From Actinomycetes bacterium (lineage in GTDB: Bacteria > Actinomycetota > Actinomycetes > Actinomycetales > Cellulomonadaceae), in NCBI GenBank assembly GCA_023412515.1, contig JAEYNO010000501.1, forward strand, positions 1 to 6,319: a DNA stretch of 6,319 bases, in the 5' to 3' direction. Of the stretch, positions 1-6,225 are shown piece after piece; position 1 is the first letter of the stretch; each line of letters begins with the position of its first letter. The notes below the pieces were generated by a model. That model saw nothing but the letters and a program-made list of their open reading frames with translations. It did no database searches and was not told where the DNA came from. Both the position numbers and the translations under genes were made by a program.

Positions 1-458
1 AGCACGATGTAGCCGGCCCAGCACGCCGCTGCCACGCCGATCGCGACGAGCCCGGCGACCGCGCCGGGGCCGGTGTCGAGGCTGACGCCCGCGAGCAGCA
101 CGACCCCGACCGCCGCGACCCCGATGGCGGCGCGCTCGCGCCAGCCCGAGCCGGTGACGGCGGCGACGGCCACCGGCCCGAGGAACTCGAGCGCGACGGC
201 CGTGCCGAGCGGCAGGTGCTCGATCGCGACGTAGAACGCGACGTTCATCGTCGCGAGGACGACGCCGAACAGGACCGTGACCGCGAGGCGGCGCGGCTCC
301 CACAGCGCCCGCACGCGCCACGGGCGGCGCCACGCGAGCAGCAGCACGCCCGCGACGGCGACGCGCAACCACGCGACCGTGCCCGCGGGGAGCACCGCGA
401 ACAGCCCGACCGCGACGGCCGCACCGAGGTACTGCGTCAGCCCGGAGACGACGAACAG
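1..458 (-). CDS. EamA/DMT-family (RhtA-like) membrane transporter, partial at window edge
   Basis: This is the N-terminal part (about 152 codons) of a drug/metabolite transporter superfamily protein, probably an inner-membrane exporter of amino acids or related metabolites. I translated the frame by hand. It gives alternating hydrophobic helices: about 458-390, then a helix containing VAGVLLLAW, then one with MNVAFYVAIEHLPLG, then TAVALEFLGPVAVA, then further helices to the edge. The stretch from MNVAFY to LGPVAVA closely resembles the RhtA (threonine/homoserine exporter) wording of EamA domains. The C-terminal half lies outside the window. The start is unresolved: the frame has no ATG, GTG or TTG between the upstream permease stop (477-475) and a GTG at 395-393, which would cut off the first helix. 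I placed the start at an in-frame CTG (458) as the best compromise. The gene follows the ABC permease with almost no gap and may be co-transcribed, but its substrate need not be related. Family is confident; substrate and start are not. Confidence 0.8.
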   Translation of the reverse strand, partial: MFVVSGLTQYLGAAVAVGLFAVLPAGTVAWLRVAVAGVLLLAWRRPWRVRALWEPRRLAVTVLFGVVLATMNVAFYVAIEHLPLGTAVALEFLGPVAVAAVTGSGWRERAAIGVAAVGVVLLAGVSLDTGPGAVAGLVAIGVAAACWAGYIV

Positions 459-474
459 CGCGGGGGCGGGCGGC

Positions 475-1413
475 TCAGCCCTTGACGGACCCCGCGAGCA
501 GGCCGCGGACGAAGTACCGCTGGAGCGACAGGAAAACGATCGCCGGGACGATGATCGAGACGAACGCGCCCGCCGACAGCAGGAACCACTGGGACCCGCG
601 GGTCCCCGTGAGGTTGAACAGCGCGACGGTCATGGGCGCGACCGTGTTGGACGACCCGGCGAACGTCAGCGCCACGAGCAGGTCGTTCCACACCCACAGG
701 AACTGGTAGATGCCGAACGCCGCGAGCGCGGGCTTGAGCAGCGGCAGCATGAGGCGGAAGAACACCGTGACGTGCGCGGCGCCGTCGACCCGCGCGGCCT
801 CGATGAGCTCGCCCGGGATCTCCCGCATGAAGTTGTGCAGCAGGAAGACCGCGAGCGGCAGGCCGAACATCGTGTGCGAGATCCACACGGCCCAGAACGT
901 GCCCGCCACGCCGATGTCCGCGTAGAGCGTCAGCAGCGGGATGAGCGTGACCTGGATCGGCACGACCTGGAGCGCGAACACGGCGACGAACAGCGCGTCG
1001 CGGCCCGGGAACCGCATCCACGCGAACGAGTACGCCGCGAGCGTCGCGAGGAAGATCGGCAGCACGACCGACGGGATCGTGATGACGACCGAGTTGATGA
1101 TGAACGGCAGCAGCGACTGGGACGAGTCGACCGCCATCACCGTCTGGTAGTTCTCGAGCGTGAAGTTCGGGTTCGTCAGGACTGTCCACCAGCCGGTGGC
1201 GTTGATGTCGGCCGCGGGGCGGAACGACGTGACGAGCAGCCCGAACGTCGGGATGGTCCAGATCACGGCGAGCACGACGGCGGCGAACGTCGCCCACGGC
1301 GACGTCAGGCGCTTCTTCGTGGCCCGCAGCGTGGCGCCGACGTCGCCGCGCACGGTGCCGGCGTCGCTGCCGGCGGGTGCGACGACCTGCGGCGGGGGCG
1401 GGGTCGTGGTCAT
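475..1413 (-). CDS. Carbohydrate ABC transporter permease, MalG/AglG-like (CUT1)
   Basis: This is a 312-residue membrane subunit of a sugar importer, the second of the permease pair. An N-terminal cytoplasmic stretch rich in Pro and Thr (residues 1-38) precedes a first helix (about 41-62). Further helices lie near 103-133, 140-163, 170-193, 228-250 and 276-296. The EAA loop that contacts the ATPase is seen at 205-211 (EAARVDG) and runs to P228, with the usual LMLPLLKP ending. WWTVLTNPNFTLENY before the second helix is typical of the MalG/AglG branch. The ATG at 1413 overlaps the stop of the preceding permease gene in ATGA. It has GGAGG at 1422-1418, 4 nt upstream and inside the preceding gene, so translation is probably coupled. 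The length fits the family. The exact sugar is not readable from a permease; AglG-like alpha-glucoside uptake is inference from resemblance of the whole set. Confidence 0.95.
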   Translation of the reverse strand: MTTTPPPPQVVAPAGSDAGTVRGDVGATLRATKKRLTSPWATFAAVVLAVIWTIPTFGLLVTSFRPAADINATGWWTVLTNPNFTLENYQTVMAVDSSQSLLPFIINSVVITIPSVVLPIFLATLAAYSFAWMRFPGRDALFVAVFALQVVPIQVTLIPLLTLYADIGVAGTFWAVWISHTMFGLPLAVFLLHNFMREIPGELIEAARVDGAAHVTVFFRLMLPLLKPALAAFGIYQFLWVWNDLLVALTFAGSSNTVAPMTVALFNLTGTRGSQWFLLSAGAFVSIIVPAIVFLSLQRYFVRGLLAGSVKG

Positions 1414-2387
1414 CGTGCCTCCGCTCGTCGCAGCTGCCGGACGTTGTAGACGATGATCGGGATCACCAGGATGAACAGCAGGACCGCGAGCGCGGCGCCG
1501 AGCCCCTGGTTCCCGGCCGTGAAGGACTGCGTGTAGAACTCGTTCGCGACGACCGAGGTGCCGTACAGGCCGCCGGTCATGGTGCGGACGATGTCGAACA
1601 CCTTGAGGCACCCGATGGCGATGGTCGTGAGGACCACGACCAGGGTCGGGCGGATCGCGGGCACGGTGACGAACCGGAACATCTCCGTGGCGGTGACGCC
1701 GTCGAGCCGCGCGGCCTCGACGATCTCGGCGGGGATCGCCTTGATCGCCGCCGACAGGATCGTCATCGCGAAGCCGGCCTGGATCCAGATCATCACGACG
1801 ATGAGGAACAGGTTGTTCCACGGCTGGTTCAGCAGGAACTGCTGCGGCGGCAGGCCGACCCACACGAGGAGCTGGTTGAGCAGGCCGATCTGGTCGGGGT
1901 TGTTGGCGAGCGTCGGGTCGTAGAACCGGTACTCGTAGACGAACTTCCAGATGATCGACGCGCCGACGAACGAGATCGCCATCGGCAGGAAGATCAGCGC
2001 CTTCGCGGCGGCCTCGCCGCGGGCGCCGTTGACCCAGATCGCGTACAGCAGGCCGACGACGGTCGCGACGACGGGTGTGACGAGCACCCACAGCACGGTG
2101 TTGCGCAGGACCACGAGCTGGTCGGGCGAGCTGAAGACCGCGGTGTAGTTGCTCAGGCCGATGAACGACGAGCCGGCCGCGTCGTACAGCGAGCGCACGA
2201 CCGTGCGGCCCGCGGGGTACACGAGCCCGACGAGCAGCAGCAGCACGGTCGGGCCGACGAAGAACCACGCGACGCGGCGGGCGCCGCGCCGTTCCAGCAA
2301 CGAGACGACGAGCAGGACCAGGCCGATCACCGCGGCGAACGCCACGAGCGCCAGCACCATCGCGACGAGCTTGTCGGCGATGTTCAT
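1410..2387 (-). CDS. Sugar ABC transporter permease, MalF/AglF-like (CUT1)
   Basis: This is a 325-residue membrane subunit of the importer, partner of the permease encoded just downstream. It has an extra N-terminal helix (about 7-30), then a short Arg-rich link and helices near 39-58, 96-118, 128-148, 193-215, 249-265 and 296-316. The EAA loop is at 224-230 (EAARLDG), followed by the VPAIRP ending (242-247). The C-terminal stretch DIVRTMTGG...GTSVVANEFY (265-285) and the ending IPIIVYNVRQLRR are strongly reminiscent of AglF of the alpha-glucoside transporter. I chose the ATG at 2387 because GGGAGG (2397-2392) lies 4 nt upstream. A longer in-frame reading from 2471 would add a low-complexity Arg/Pro segment and run through the intergenic hairpins. 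The gene sits 152 bp after the binding-protein gene and overlaps the next permease by 4 bp. Substrate assignment beyond an oligosaccharide or glucoside is inference. Confidence 0.95.
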   Translation of the reverse strand: MNIADKLVAMVLALVAFAAVIGLVLLVVSLLERRGARRVAWFFVGPTVLLLLVGLVYPAGRTVVRSLYDAAGSSFIGLSNYTAVFSSPDQLVVLRNTVLWVLVTPVVATVVGLLYAIWVNGARGEAAAKALIFLPMAISFVGASIIWKFVYEYRFYDPTLANNPDQIGLLNQLLVWVGLPPQQFLLNQPWNNLFLIVVMIWIQAGFAMTILSAAIKAIPAEIVEAARLDGVTATEMFRFVTVPAIRPTLVVVLTTIAIGCLKVFDIVRTMTGGLYGTSVVANEFYTQSFTAGNQGLGAALAVLLFILVIPIIVYNVRQLRRAEAR

Positions 2388-2391
2388 CGAG

Positions 2392-2397
2392 CCTCCC
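2392..2397 (-). promoter_or_regulatory. Ribosome binding site of the first permease gene
   Basis: GGGAGG on the minus strand ends 4 nt before the ATG at 2387. It decides the start in favour of the 325-residue form. It lies about 25 nt after the nearer intergenic hairpin, so ribosomes can load here independently of the binding-protein gene. Confidence 0.75.
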
Positions 2398-2421
2398 AGG
2401 GCAGGGGACCGTGGACGGGGA

Positions 2422-2443
2422 CGGGTGCGCGCGTGCGCACCCG
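2422..2443 (-). repeat. Intergenic hairpin 2 (9-bp perfect stem, 4-nt loop)
   Basis: CGGGTGCGC (2422-2430) pairs perfectly with GCGCACCCG (2435-2443) around a GCGT loop. It lies in the spacer between the binding-protein and first permease genes, about 25 nt upstream of the permease Shine-Dalgarno. No T-run follows in the direction of transcription, so it does not look like a classic intrinsic terminator. A role in mRNA stability or partial readthrough is inference. Confidence 0.7.
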
Positions 2444-2453
2444 CCGGTTGACG

Positions 2454-2490
2454 GCCGGACCGCCCCACCACGCGGGCGGGGCGGTCCGGC
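2454..2490 (-). repeat. Intergenic hairpin 1 (13-bp perfect stem, 11-nt loop)
   Basis: GCCGGACCGCCCC (2454-2466) is the exact reverse complement of GGGGCGGTCCGGC (2478-2490), with an 11-nt loop at 2467-2477. One G-T and one C-G pair (2453/2491 and 2452/2492) could lengthen the stem. In the transcript it forms about 50 nt after the binding-protein stop. A stable stem between a binding-protein gene and its permeases is a known way of protecting the 5' message or reducing readthrough, as in the malE-malF spacer of enteric bacteria. There is no U-tract, so I call it a structural element and not a proven terminator. Confidence 0.8.
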
Positions 2491-2539
2491 TGCGGACCGG
2501 ACGTGCGGGCCCGTCAGGACCCGCGCGTCACGTCACCCG

Positions 2540-3919
2540 TCACGGCCAGGCGGCCTCGATCTTGTCGAGGGTCTCCTGGGTGGACTGCCCCGTGATCCAC
2601 GCGGTCGCCTCGCGCCAGAACGCGCCGTTGCCGACGGCGGCGGGCATCTGGTCGGAGCCGTCGAACCGGAACTCGGAGGCCGGGTCGAGCAGGATCTCGG
2701 CCGAGAGCTTGTCGATCGGGTTCACGAGGTTCGCGGTGTCGAGGCCCTTGTTGGCGGAGATCCAGCCGCCGTTGGTCTCGTCGGACGAGGCCTTGGCCTT
2801 GAGGTTGGCCCACGTGTCGGTGGACCAGAACTCGAGGAGCGCCTGCACCTCGGGGCGGTCGGAGAACGCGGTGACGAACTCGCCGGCGCCGAGCACCGGC
2901 TTGGTGGAGTCGTCCTTGGCGGGCAGGTAGAACGCGAACACGTCGCCGTCCTCCGCGATGTTCGTGCCCTCGGGGAAGTTCGCCGCGTAGAACGACGCCT
3001 GCCGGTGCAGCGAGCACTGGTCCTGCAGGATCGGCAGACCGGCGTCCTGGAACGCGGTGGTGGCGATCGTCGAGACGTCGCCGAAGCCGCCGTTCACGTT
3101 GGCCGGCTCCTTGAGGTACTCGCCGACCATGTCGAGGGCCTCGGTCGGCACCTCGGAGTTGAACGCGATCTCGTGCTTGACCCACTGGTCGTACACGTCG
3201 CCGCCGCCGACGCGCAGGACGAAGTCCTCCATCCAGTCGGTGAGCGGCCAGCCCGTGGCCTCGCCGGACGCGATGCCCGCGCACCACGGCTTGTTGTTGC
3301 CGTCCGCGACGATCTTCTCGGTGAGGCTCTTGAGCTCGTCGAGCGTCTTGGGGACCTCGTATCCGTTGTCCTCGAACTGCTTCGGCGAGTACCAGACGAG
3401 CGACTTCACGCTCGCGCCCGACGGTGCGGCGTAGAACGTGCCGTCGACCGAGCCGAGCTCCTTCCAGGACGGGTCCCAGAACTCCTCGACGTTCTTGGCG
3501 ACGCCCTCGGGAGCCGCCTTGACCGTGCCGGTCGCGACGAGCTGGGCCAGCAGGCCGGGCTGCGGGACGATCGCGATGTCGGGCGTGTTGCCCGCCTGCG
3601 CACGGACCAGGATCTGCTGCTCGAACTGCTTGTCGGCCTGGTAGTCGACCTTCGCGCCCGTGCACTCCTCGAACGGCTTGAAGGACGTGATGTAGGGCGT
3701 GTCCTCGGGCGCGACGATGCCGGCGTAGACCGTGATCGTCTTGCCGCTGAGGTCGCCGTACTGCTCGTAGTCGGCGCAGTCGACCGACCCGCCGGCCGTG
3801 CCGCCGGACGTCCCGGTGCCGCCCGGCGTCCCGCCCTCACCCGTGCTGCAGGCCGCGAGCGCGAGCGCCGCGACCGTCCCGGCGACCAGTACGCCGGCAC
3901 GCCTGTGCATGTGCCTCAT
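2540..3919 (-). CDS. Sugar ABC transporter solute-binding lipoprotein, AglE-like
   Basis: This 459-residue protein is the extracytoplasmic sugar receptor of the importer. The signal sequence has MRHMHRR, a hydrophobic core (8-22) and the lipobox LAAC with lipidated Cys24. A flexible Gly/Thr/Ser linker follows (25-46). The mature part is a type I periplasmic-binding fold: KTITVYAG (60-67), then FEECTGAKVDYQADKQFEQQ, then DIAIVPQPGLLAQL (114-127), then GTFYAAPSGASVKSLVWYSP (160-179). PQPGLLAQL and the terminal half with GGWISANKGLD (384-394) and GNGAFWREATAWI match my memory of AglE-type alpha-glucoside-binding proteins. Four further cysteines (48, 86, 213, 302) could form disulfides. The ATG at 3919 has GGGGGA only 3 nt upstream; a second ATG (3910) is an alternative with a 12-nt spacing, and both keep the lipoprotein signal. 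It is first in the operon, after a 219-bp gap. The ligand is unproven; gluco-oligosaccharides are a guess. Confidence 0.94.
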   Translation of the reverse strand: MRHMHRRAGVLVAGTVAALALAACSTGEGGTPGGTGTSGGTAGGSVDCADYEQYGDLSGKTITVYAGIVAPEDTPYITSFKPFEECTGAKVDYQADKQFEQQILVRAQAGNTPDIAIVPQPGLLAQLVATGTVKAAPEGVAKNVEEFWDPSWKELGSVDGTFYAAPSGASVKSLVWYSPKQFEDNGYEVPKTLDELKSLTEKIVADGNNKPWCAGIASGEATGWPLTDWMEDFVLRVGGGDVYDQWVKHEIAFNSEVPTEALDMVGEYLKEPANVNGGFGDVSTIATTAFQDAGLPILQDQCSLHRQASFYAANFPEGTNIAEDGDVFAFYLPAKDDSTKPVLGAGEFVTAFSDRPEVQALLEFWSTDTWANLKAKASSDETNGGWISANKGLDTANLVNPIDKLSAEILLDPASEFRFDGSDQMPAAVGNGAFWREATAWITGQSTQETLDKIEAAWP

Positions 3920-3964
3920 CGATCCCCCAAAACGTCGTCGTTCTCCGATATCCGGCGCAACGAC

Positions 3965-3986
3965 ACAACGCCGTCCGGGGCGTCGT
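3965..3986 (-). repeat. Imperfect inverted repeat upstream of the transporter operon
   Basis: On the minus strand ACGACGCC (3986-3979) and GGCGTTGT (3972-3965) form an 8-position inverted repeat with one G-T position around a 6-nt centre. It lies 46-67 nt before the binding-protein start. It could be an operator half-site pair or a leader hairpin; nothing in the sequence decides between them. Confidence 0.35.
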
Positions 3987-4005
3987 CGCAAGCAGGACAG
4001 CGCTC

Positions 4006-4027
4006 GATTCGGTCACGATTCGGTCAC
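4006..4027 (-). repeat. Perfect 11-bp tandem direct repeat upstream of the ABC operon
   Basis: GTGACCGAATC occurs twice head to tail on the minus strand (4027-4017 and 4016-4006), with no gap. The 11-bp period is close to one DNA helical turn, so two protein monomers could bind on the same face. It lies about 90-110 bp upstream of the binding-protein ATG, next to an AGCGCT palindrome (4004-3999) resembling the core of LacI-family sugar operators of actinobacteria. A regulatory site for the sugar operon is an inference from position and spacing. Confidence 0.55.
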
Positions 4028-4076
4028 GCCACGCCCGAGGCACGTCGGAATGCGCTCACCTGGGACCTCGTGCCCA

Positions 4077-4117
4077 CAGCCCCACGCACGCGGCGTGCTG
4101 GCCTGCGGCTCCGCCGC
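4077..4117 (-). terminator. Weak GC-rich hairpins after the HAD gene, possible transcription end
   Basis: Starting 22 nt after the HAD gene stop, the transcript can form GCGGC-GGA-GCCGC (4117-4105). It can then form a second stem in which CAGCACGC (4100-4093) pairs with GCGT (4087-4084) and GCTG (4080-4077), leaving a GGG bulge. Neither is followed by a T-run. High-GC actinobacterial terminators often lack one, so an end of the serS transcript here is possible but unproven. Confidence 0.25.
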
Positions 4118-4138
4118 CGCGGGGTCGTGCAGGGTGCG

Positions 4139-4936
4139 TCAGCGCAGCACGCGCCGCAGCACCTCGACCGCGCCGTCGTCCTCGATCGTGCCCGTCACCT
4201 CGTCCGCCGCGGACCGCACGACGTCGCTCGCGTGCCCCATCGCGACGCCGCACGCGGCCCACCGCAGCATCTCGACGTCGTTCTCGCCGTCGCCCAGCGC
4301 GAGCGTCTCGTACGGCTCGACGCTGAGCTCGCGACGCACCTCCTCGAGCGCGCTCGCCTTGGTCACGCCGCCCGGCGTGAGGTCGAGCCACGCCGACCAG
4401 CCGACCGCGTACGTCACCTCGCGCAGCCCGACGCGCTCGACGAGCGCGTGGAACTCCTCGGGCGTGCTGTCGGGCGCGCGCACGACCACGCGCGTCGCCG
4501 GCGCCGACGCGAGCTCCTCGAGCGTCGCGACCGTCTGCTCGCCCGTGAGCTCGTTCTGCGGGAACGGCTGCGACACCAGGAACCCGACGCCGAGGTCCTC
4601 GACCGCGAACAGCGCGTCCGGCAGCTCCAGCGCGAGCGTGCGCAGCGCCGGGCCGGGGTCGAACGTGACGCTGCGCGTCACCGCGTACCCGCCCGGCTCG
4701 TCGGGGTCGAGCCGTGCCGTCACGGCGCCGTTCGACGCGACCACGTAGCCCGTCGTCAGGCCCAGGTCCGCGGCCACGCTCGTCGCCGAGTGCACCGCGC
4801 GCCCCGTCGCGACGACCACGTGCACGTCCGCCTCGACGAGCGCCGCGACCCCCTGACGGACCTCTGCGGAGATCACGCCGTCGTACGACATGAGGGTCCC
4901 GTCGACGTCGAGCGCGACGAGGCGCGTGCGGCTCAC
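4139..4936 (-). CDS. HAD-superfamily hydrolase, Cof-type phosphatase
   Basis: This is a 265-residue haloacid-dehalogenase-fold phosphatase of the Cof (class IIB cap) group, acting in the cytoplasm on sugar phosphates or other small phosphorylated metabolites. Motif I is DVDGT, with nucleophile Asp10 and acid/base Asp12. Motif II is VVVATGR with Thr44. SNGA at 68-71 is the usual Cof signature, and the cap domain spans about 80-185. Motif III is Lys193 in GGVTKASAL, and motif IV is GDGENDVEM (215-223) with the Mg-binding acids Asp216 and Asp220. All catalytic residues are present. Length fits the family (about 260-280). The GTG start at 4936 overlaps the serS stop in GTGA, with TGGAG ending 8 nt upstream inside serS, so translation is probably coupled. 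A longer open reading upstream merely shadows serS. The substrate is not predictable. Neighbourhood with serS does not prove a link to serine metabolism. Confidence 0.93.
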   Translation of the reverse strand: MSRTRLVALDVDGTLMSYDGVISAEVRQGVAALVEADVHVVVATGRAVHSATSVAADLGLTTGYVVASNGAVTARLDPDEPGGYAVTRSVTFDPGPALRTLALELPDALFAVEDLGVGFLVSQPFPQNELTGEQTVATLEELASAPATRVVVRAPDSTPEEFHALVERVGLREVTYAVGWSAWLDLTPGGVTKASALEEVRRELSVEPYETLALGDGENDVEMLRWAACGVAMGHASDVVRSAADEVTGTIEDDGAVEVLRRVLR

Positions 4937-6213
4937 CGCACCGGCTCCAGCACCTCGAGGCCGCCCAGGTACGGGCGCAGCCCCTGCGGCACCCGCACCG
5001 AGCCGTCGGCCTGCTGGTGGTTCTCCAGCAGCGCGACGATCCAGCGCGTCGTGGCCAGCGTGCCGTTGAGCGTCGCGACCGTGCGCGTGCCGTCCTCGGT
5101 GCGCTCGCGCACCCCCAGGCGGCGGGCCTGGAACGTCGTGCAGTTCGACGTCGACGTCAGCTCGAGCCAGCGCTGCTGGCTCGGCAGCCACGCCTCGCAG
5201 TCGAACTTGCGCGCCGCGCTGCTGCCCAGGTCGCCCGCCGCGGTGTCGATCACGCGGTACGGCAGCTCGGCGAGCGCGAGCATCTCCTTCTCCCACGCGA
5301 GGATCCGCCGGTGCTCGTCCGCCGCGTCCTCCGGGCGCGCCCACACGAACGCCTCGACCTTGTGGAACTGGTGCACGCGGATGATGCCGCGCGTGTCCTT
5401 GCCGTACGACCCGGCCTCGCGCCGGTAGCACGCGCTCCACCCGGCGTACCGCAGCGGACCGTCCGACAGGTCGACGATCTCGCCCGCGTGGTAGCCCGCG
5501 AGCGCGACCTCGCTCGTGCCGACCAGGTACAGGTCGTCGGCCTCGAGCCGGTAGATCTCGTCGGCGTGCGCGCCGAGGAACCCGGTGCCCGCCATGATCT
5601 CGGGCTTCACGAGCGTCGGCGTGATCGTCAGCGTGAAGCCGTTGCGCGTCGCGAGGTCCACGGCCGCGTTGAGCAGCGCGAGCTCGAGCCGGGCACCCAC
5701 GCCCGTGAGGAAGTAGAACCGCGACCCCGAGACCTTGGCGCCGCGCTCGGTGTCGATCGCGCGCAGCCCCTCGCCCAGGTCGAGGTGGTCCTTCACGACG
5801 AAGTCGGGGCCGTACTCGGCCGCGAGGTCGCGCGGCGTGCCGACCTGCTCGAGCACGACGTAGTCGTCCTCGCCGCCCGCGGGCACGCCCTCCTCCACGA
5901 CGTTGCCGATGCGGCGCGCGAGCTCGGTCGCGCGCTCCTCGGCCGCGGCCGCGTCGGCCTGCAGCGCCTTGACCCGCGCCGCGAGGTCCTTGGTGTGCGC
6001 CAGCAGCGCCTGCTTCTCGTCGCCCGACGCCTGCGCGACCCGCTTGCCGAGGGACTTCTGCTCGGCCCGCAGCGTCTCGAACTCGGTGAGCGCGGAGCGA
6101 CGACGCGCGTCCGCGTCGAGCACCTCGTCGACGAGGTGCGGGTCCTCGCCGCGCGCCACCTGGCTGGCACGCACGACGTCCGGGTCCTGGCGCAGGAGCT
6201 GCAGATCGATCAC
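4933..6213 (-). CDS. serS: Seryl-tRNA synthetase (serine--tRNA ligase)
   Basis: This 426-residue class II aminoacyl-tRNA synthetase charges tRNA-Ser (and tRNA-Sec where present) with serine, using ATP, in the cytoplasm. The N-terminal domain begins with the family-typical IDLQLLRQDPD and holds the long antiparallel coiled coil (about 38-102) that grips the tRNA long variable arm. Motif 1 lies around TPTLVKPEIM (198-207, Pro199). The serine-site TSE is at 233-235. Motif 2 is CYRREAGSYGKDTRG (262-276; Arg264, Glu266), followed by IRVHQFHKVE (278-287). Motif 3 is NGTLATTRWIVALLENHQ (383-400; Arg390), a form one residue shorter than NGSGLAVGR of other bacteria and usual in Actinobacteria. The start is GTG at 6213: the protein begins exactly where family members do. 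Only G-rich sequence without a clear Shine-Dalgarno precedes it. The stop overlaps the HAD gene start. Complete, no missing key residue. Confidence 0.98.
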   Translation of the reverse strand: MIDLQLLRQDPDVVRASQVARGEDPHLVDEVLDADARRRSALTEFETLRAEQKSLGKRVAQASGDEKQALLAHTKDLAARVKALQADAAAAEERATELARRIGNVVEEGVPAGGEDDYVVLEQVGTPRDLAAEYGPDFVVKDHLDLGEGLRAIDTERGAKVSGSRFYFLTGVGARLELALLNAAVDLATRNGFTLTITPTLVKPEIMAGTGFLGAHADEIYRLEADDLYLVGTSEVALAGYHAGEIVDLSDGPLRYAGWSACYRREAGSYGKDTRGIIRVHQFHKVEAFVWARPEDAADEHRRILAWEKEMLALAELPYRVIDTAAGDLGSSAARKFDCEAWLPSQQRWLELTSTSNCTTFQARRLGVRERTEDGTRTVATLNGTLATTRWIVALLENHQQADGSVRVPQGLRPYLGGLEVLEPVR

Positions 6214-6225
6214 CCCCCGACCCTA
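6214..6225 (-). promoter_or_regulatory. Possible -10 element and leaderless start for serS
   Basis: TAGGGT (6225-6220) fits the TANNNT pattern of actinobacterial -10 elements. It ends 7 nt before the first base of the GTG start, the spacing expected if transcription begins at the GTG itself. No convincing -35 hexamer is seen 17-18 nt further up, and no good Shine-Dalgarno is present. The same TAG could be only a chance stop of an upstream frame. The remaining bases to the window edge (6226-6319) show no gene that I can support. Confidence 0.4.

Noticed and set aside
475..2268. A single 597-codon reading covering both permeases
   Set aside because: Only the last 312 codons encode a permease. 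The first part is an off-frame shadow of the upstream permease gene, and a good Shine-Dalgarno and ATG mark the true start at 1413.
277..2930. Two more long plus-strand open frames (277-1449 and 1377-2930)
   Set aside because: Their products are runs of Arg, Asp, Glu and Gln without any family resemblance, antisense to intact permease genes.
3920..3991. N-terminal extension of the binding protein to an upstream start at 3991
   Set aside because: It would put 24 Arg-rich residues before a standard lipoprotein signal and run through the presumed promoter region.
3945..3991. Candidate -35/-10 pairs such as TTGCGA (3991-3986) with TTGTGT (3968-3963) before the binding-protein gene
   Set aside because: The -35-like word has good spacing but the -10 word matches the consensus poorly, and GATATC nearby has no partner. 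Not strong enough to list as a promoter.
2411..5428. A 1005-codon open frame on the plus strand, opposite the binding-protein, HAD and serS genes
   Set aside because: It is Arg/Val/Asp-rich low-complexity translation with no domain, and it lies antisense to three recognised genes. High GC content removes stop codons from shadow frames.
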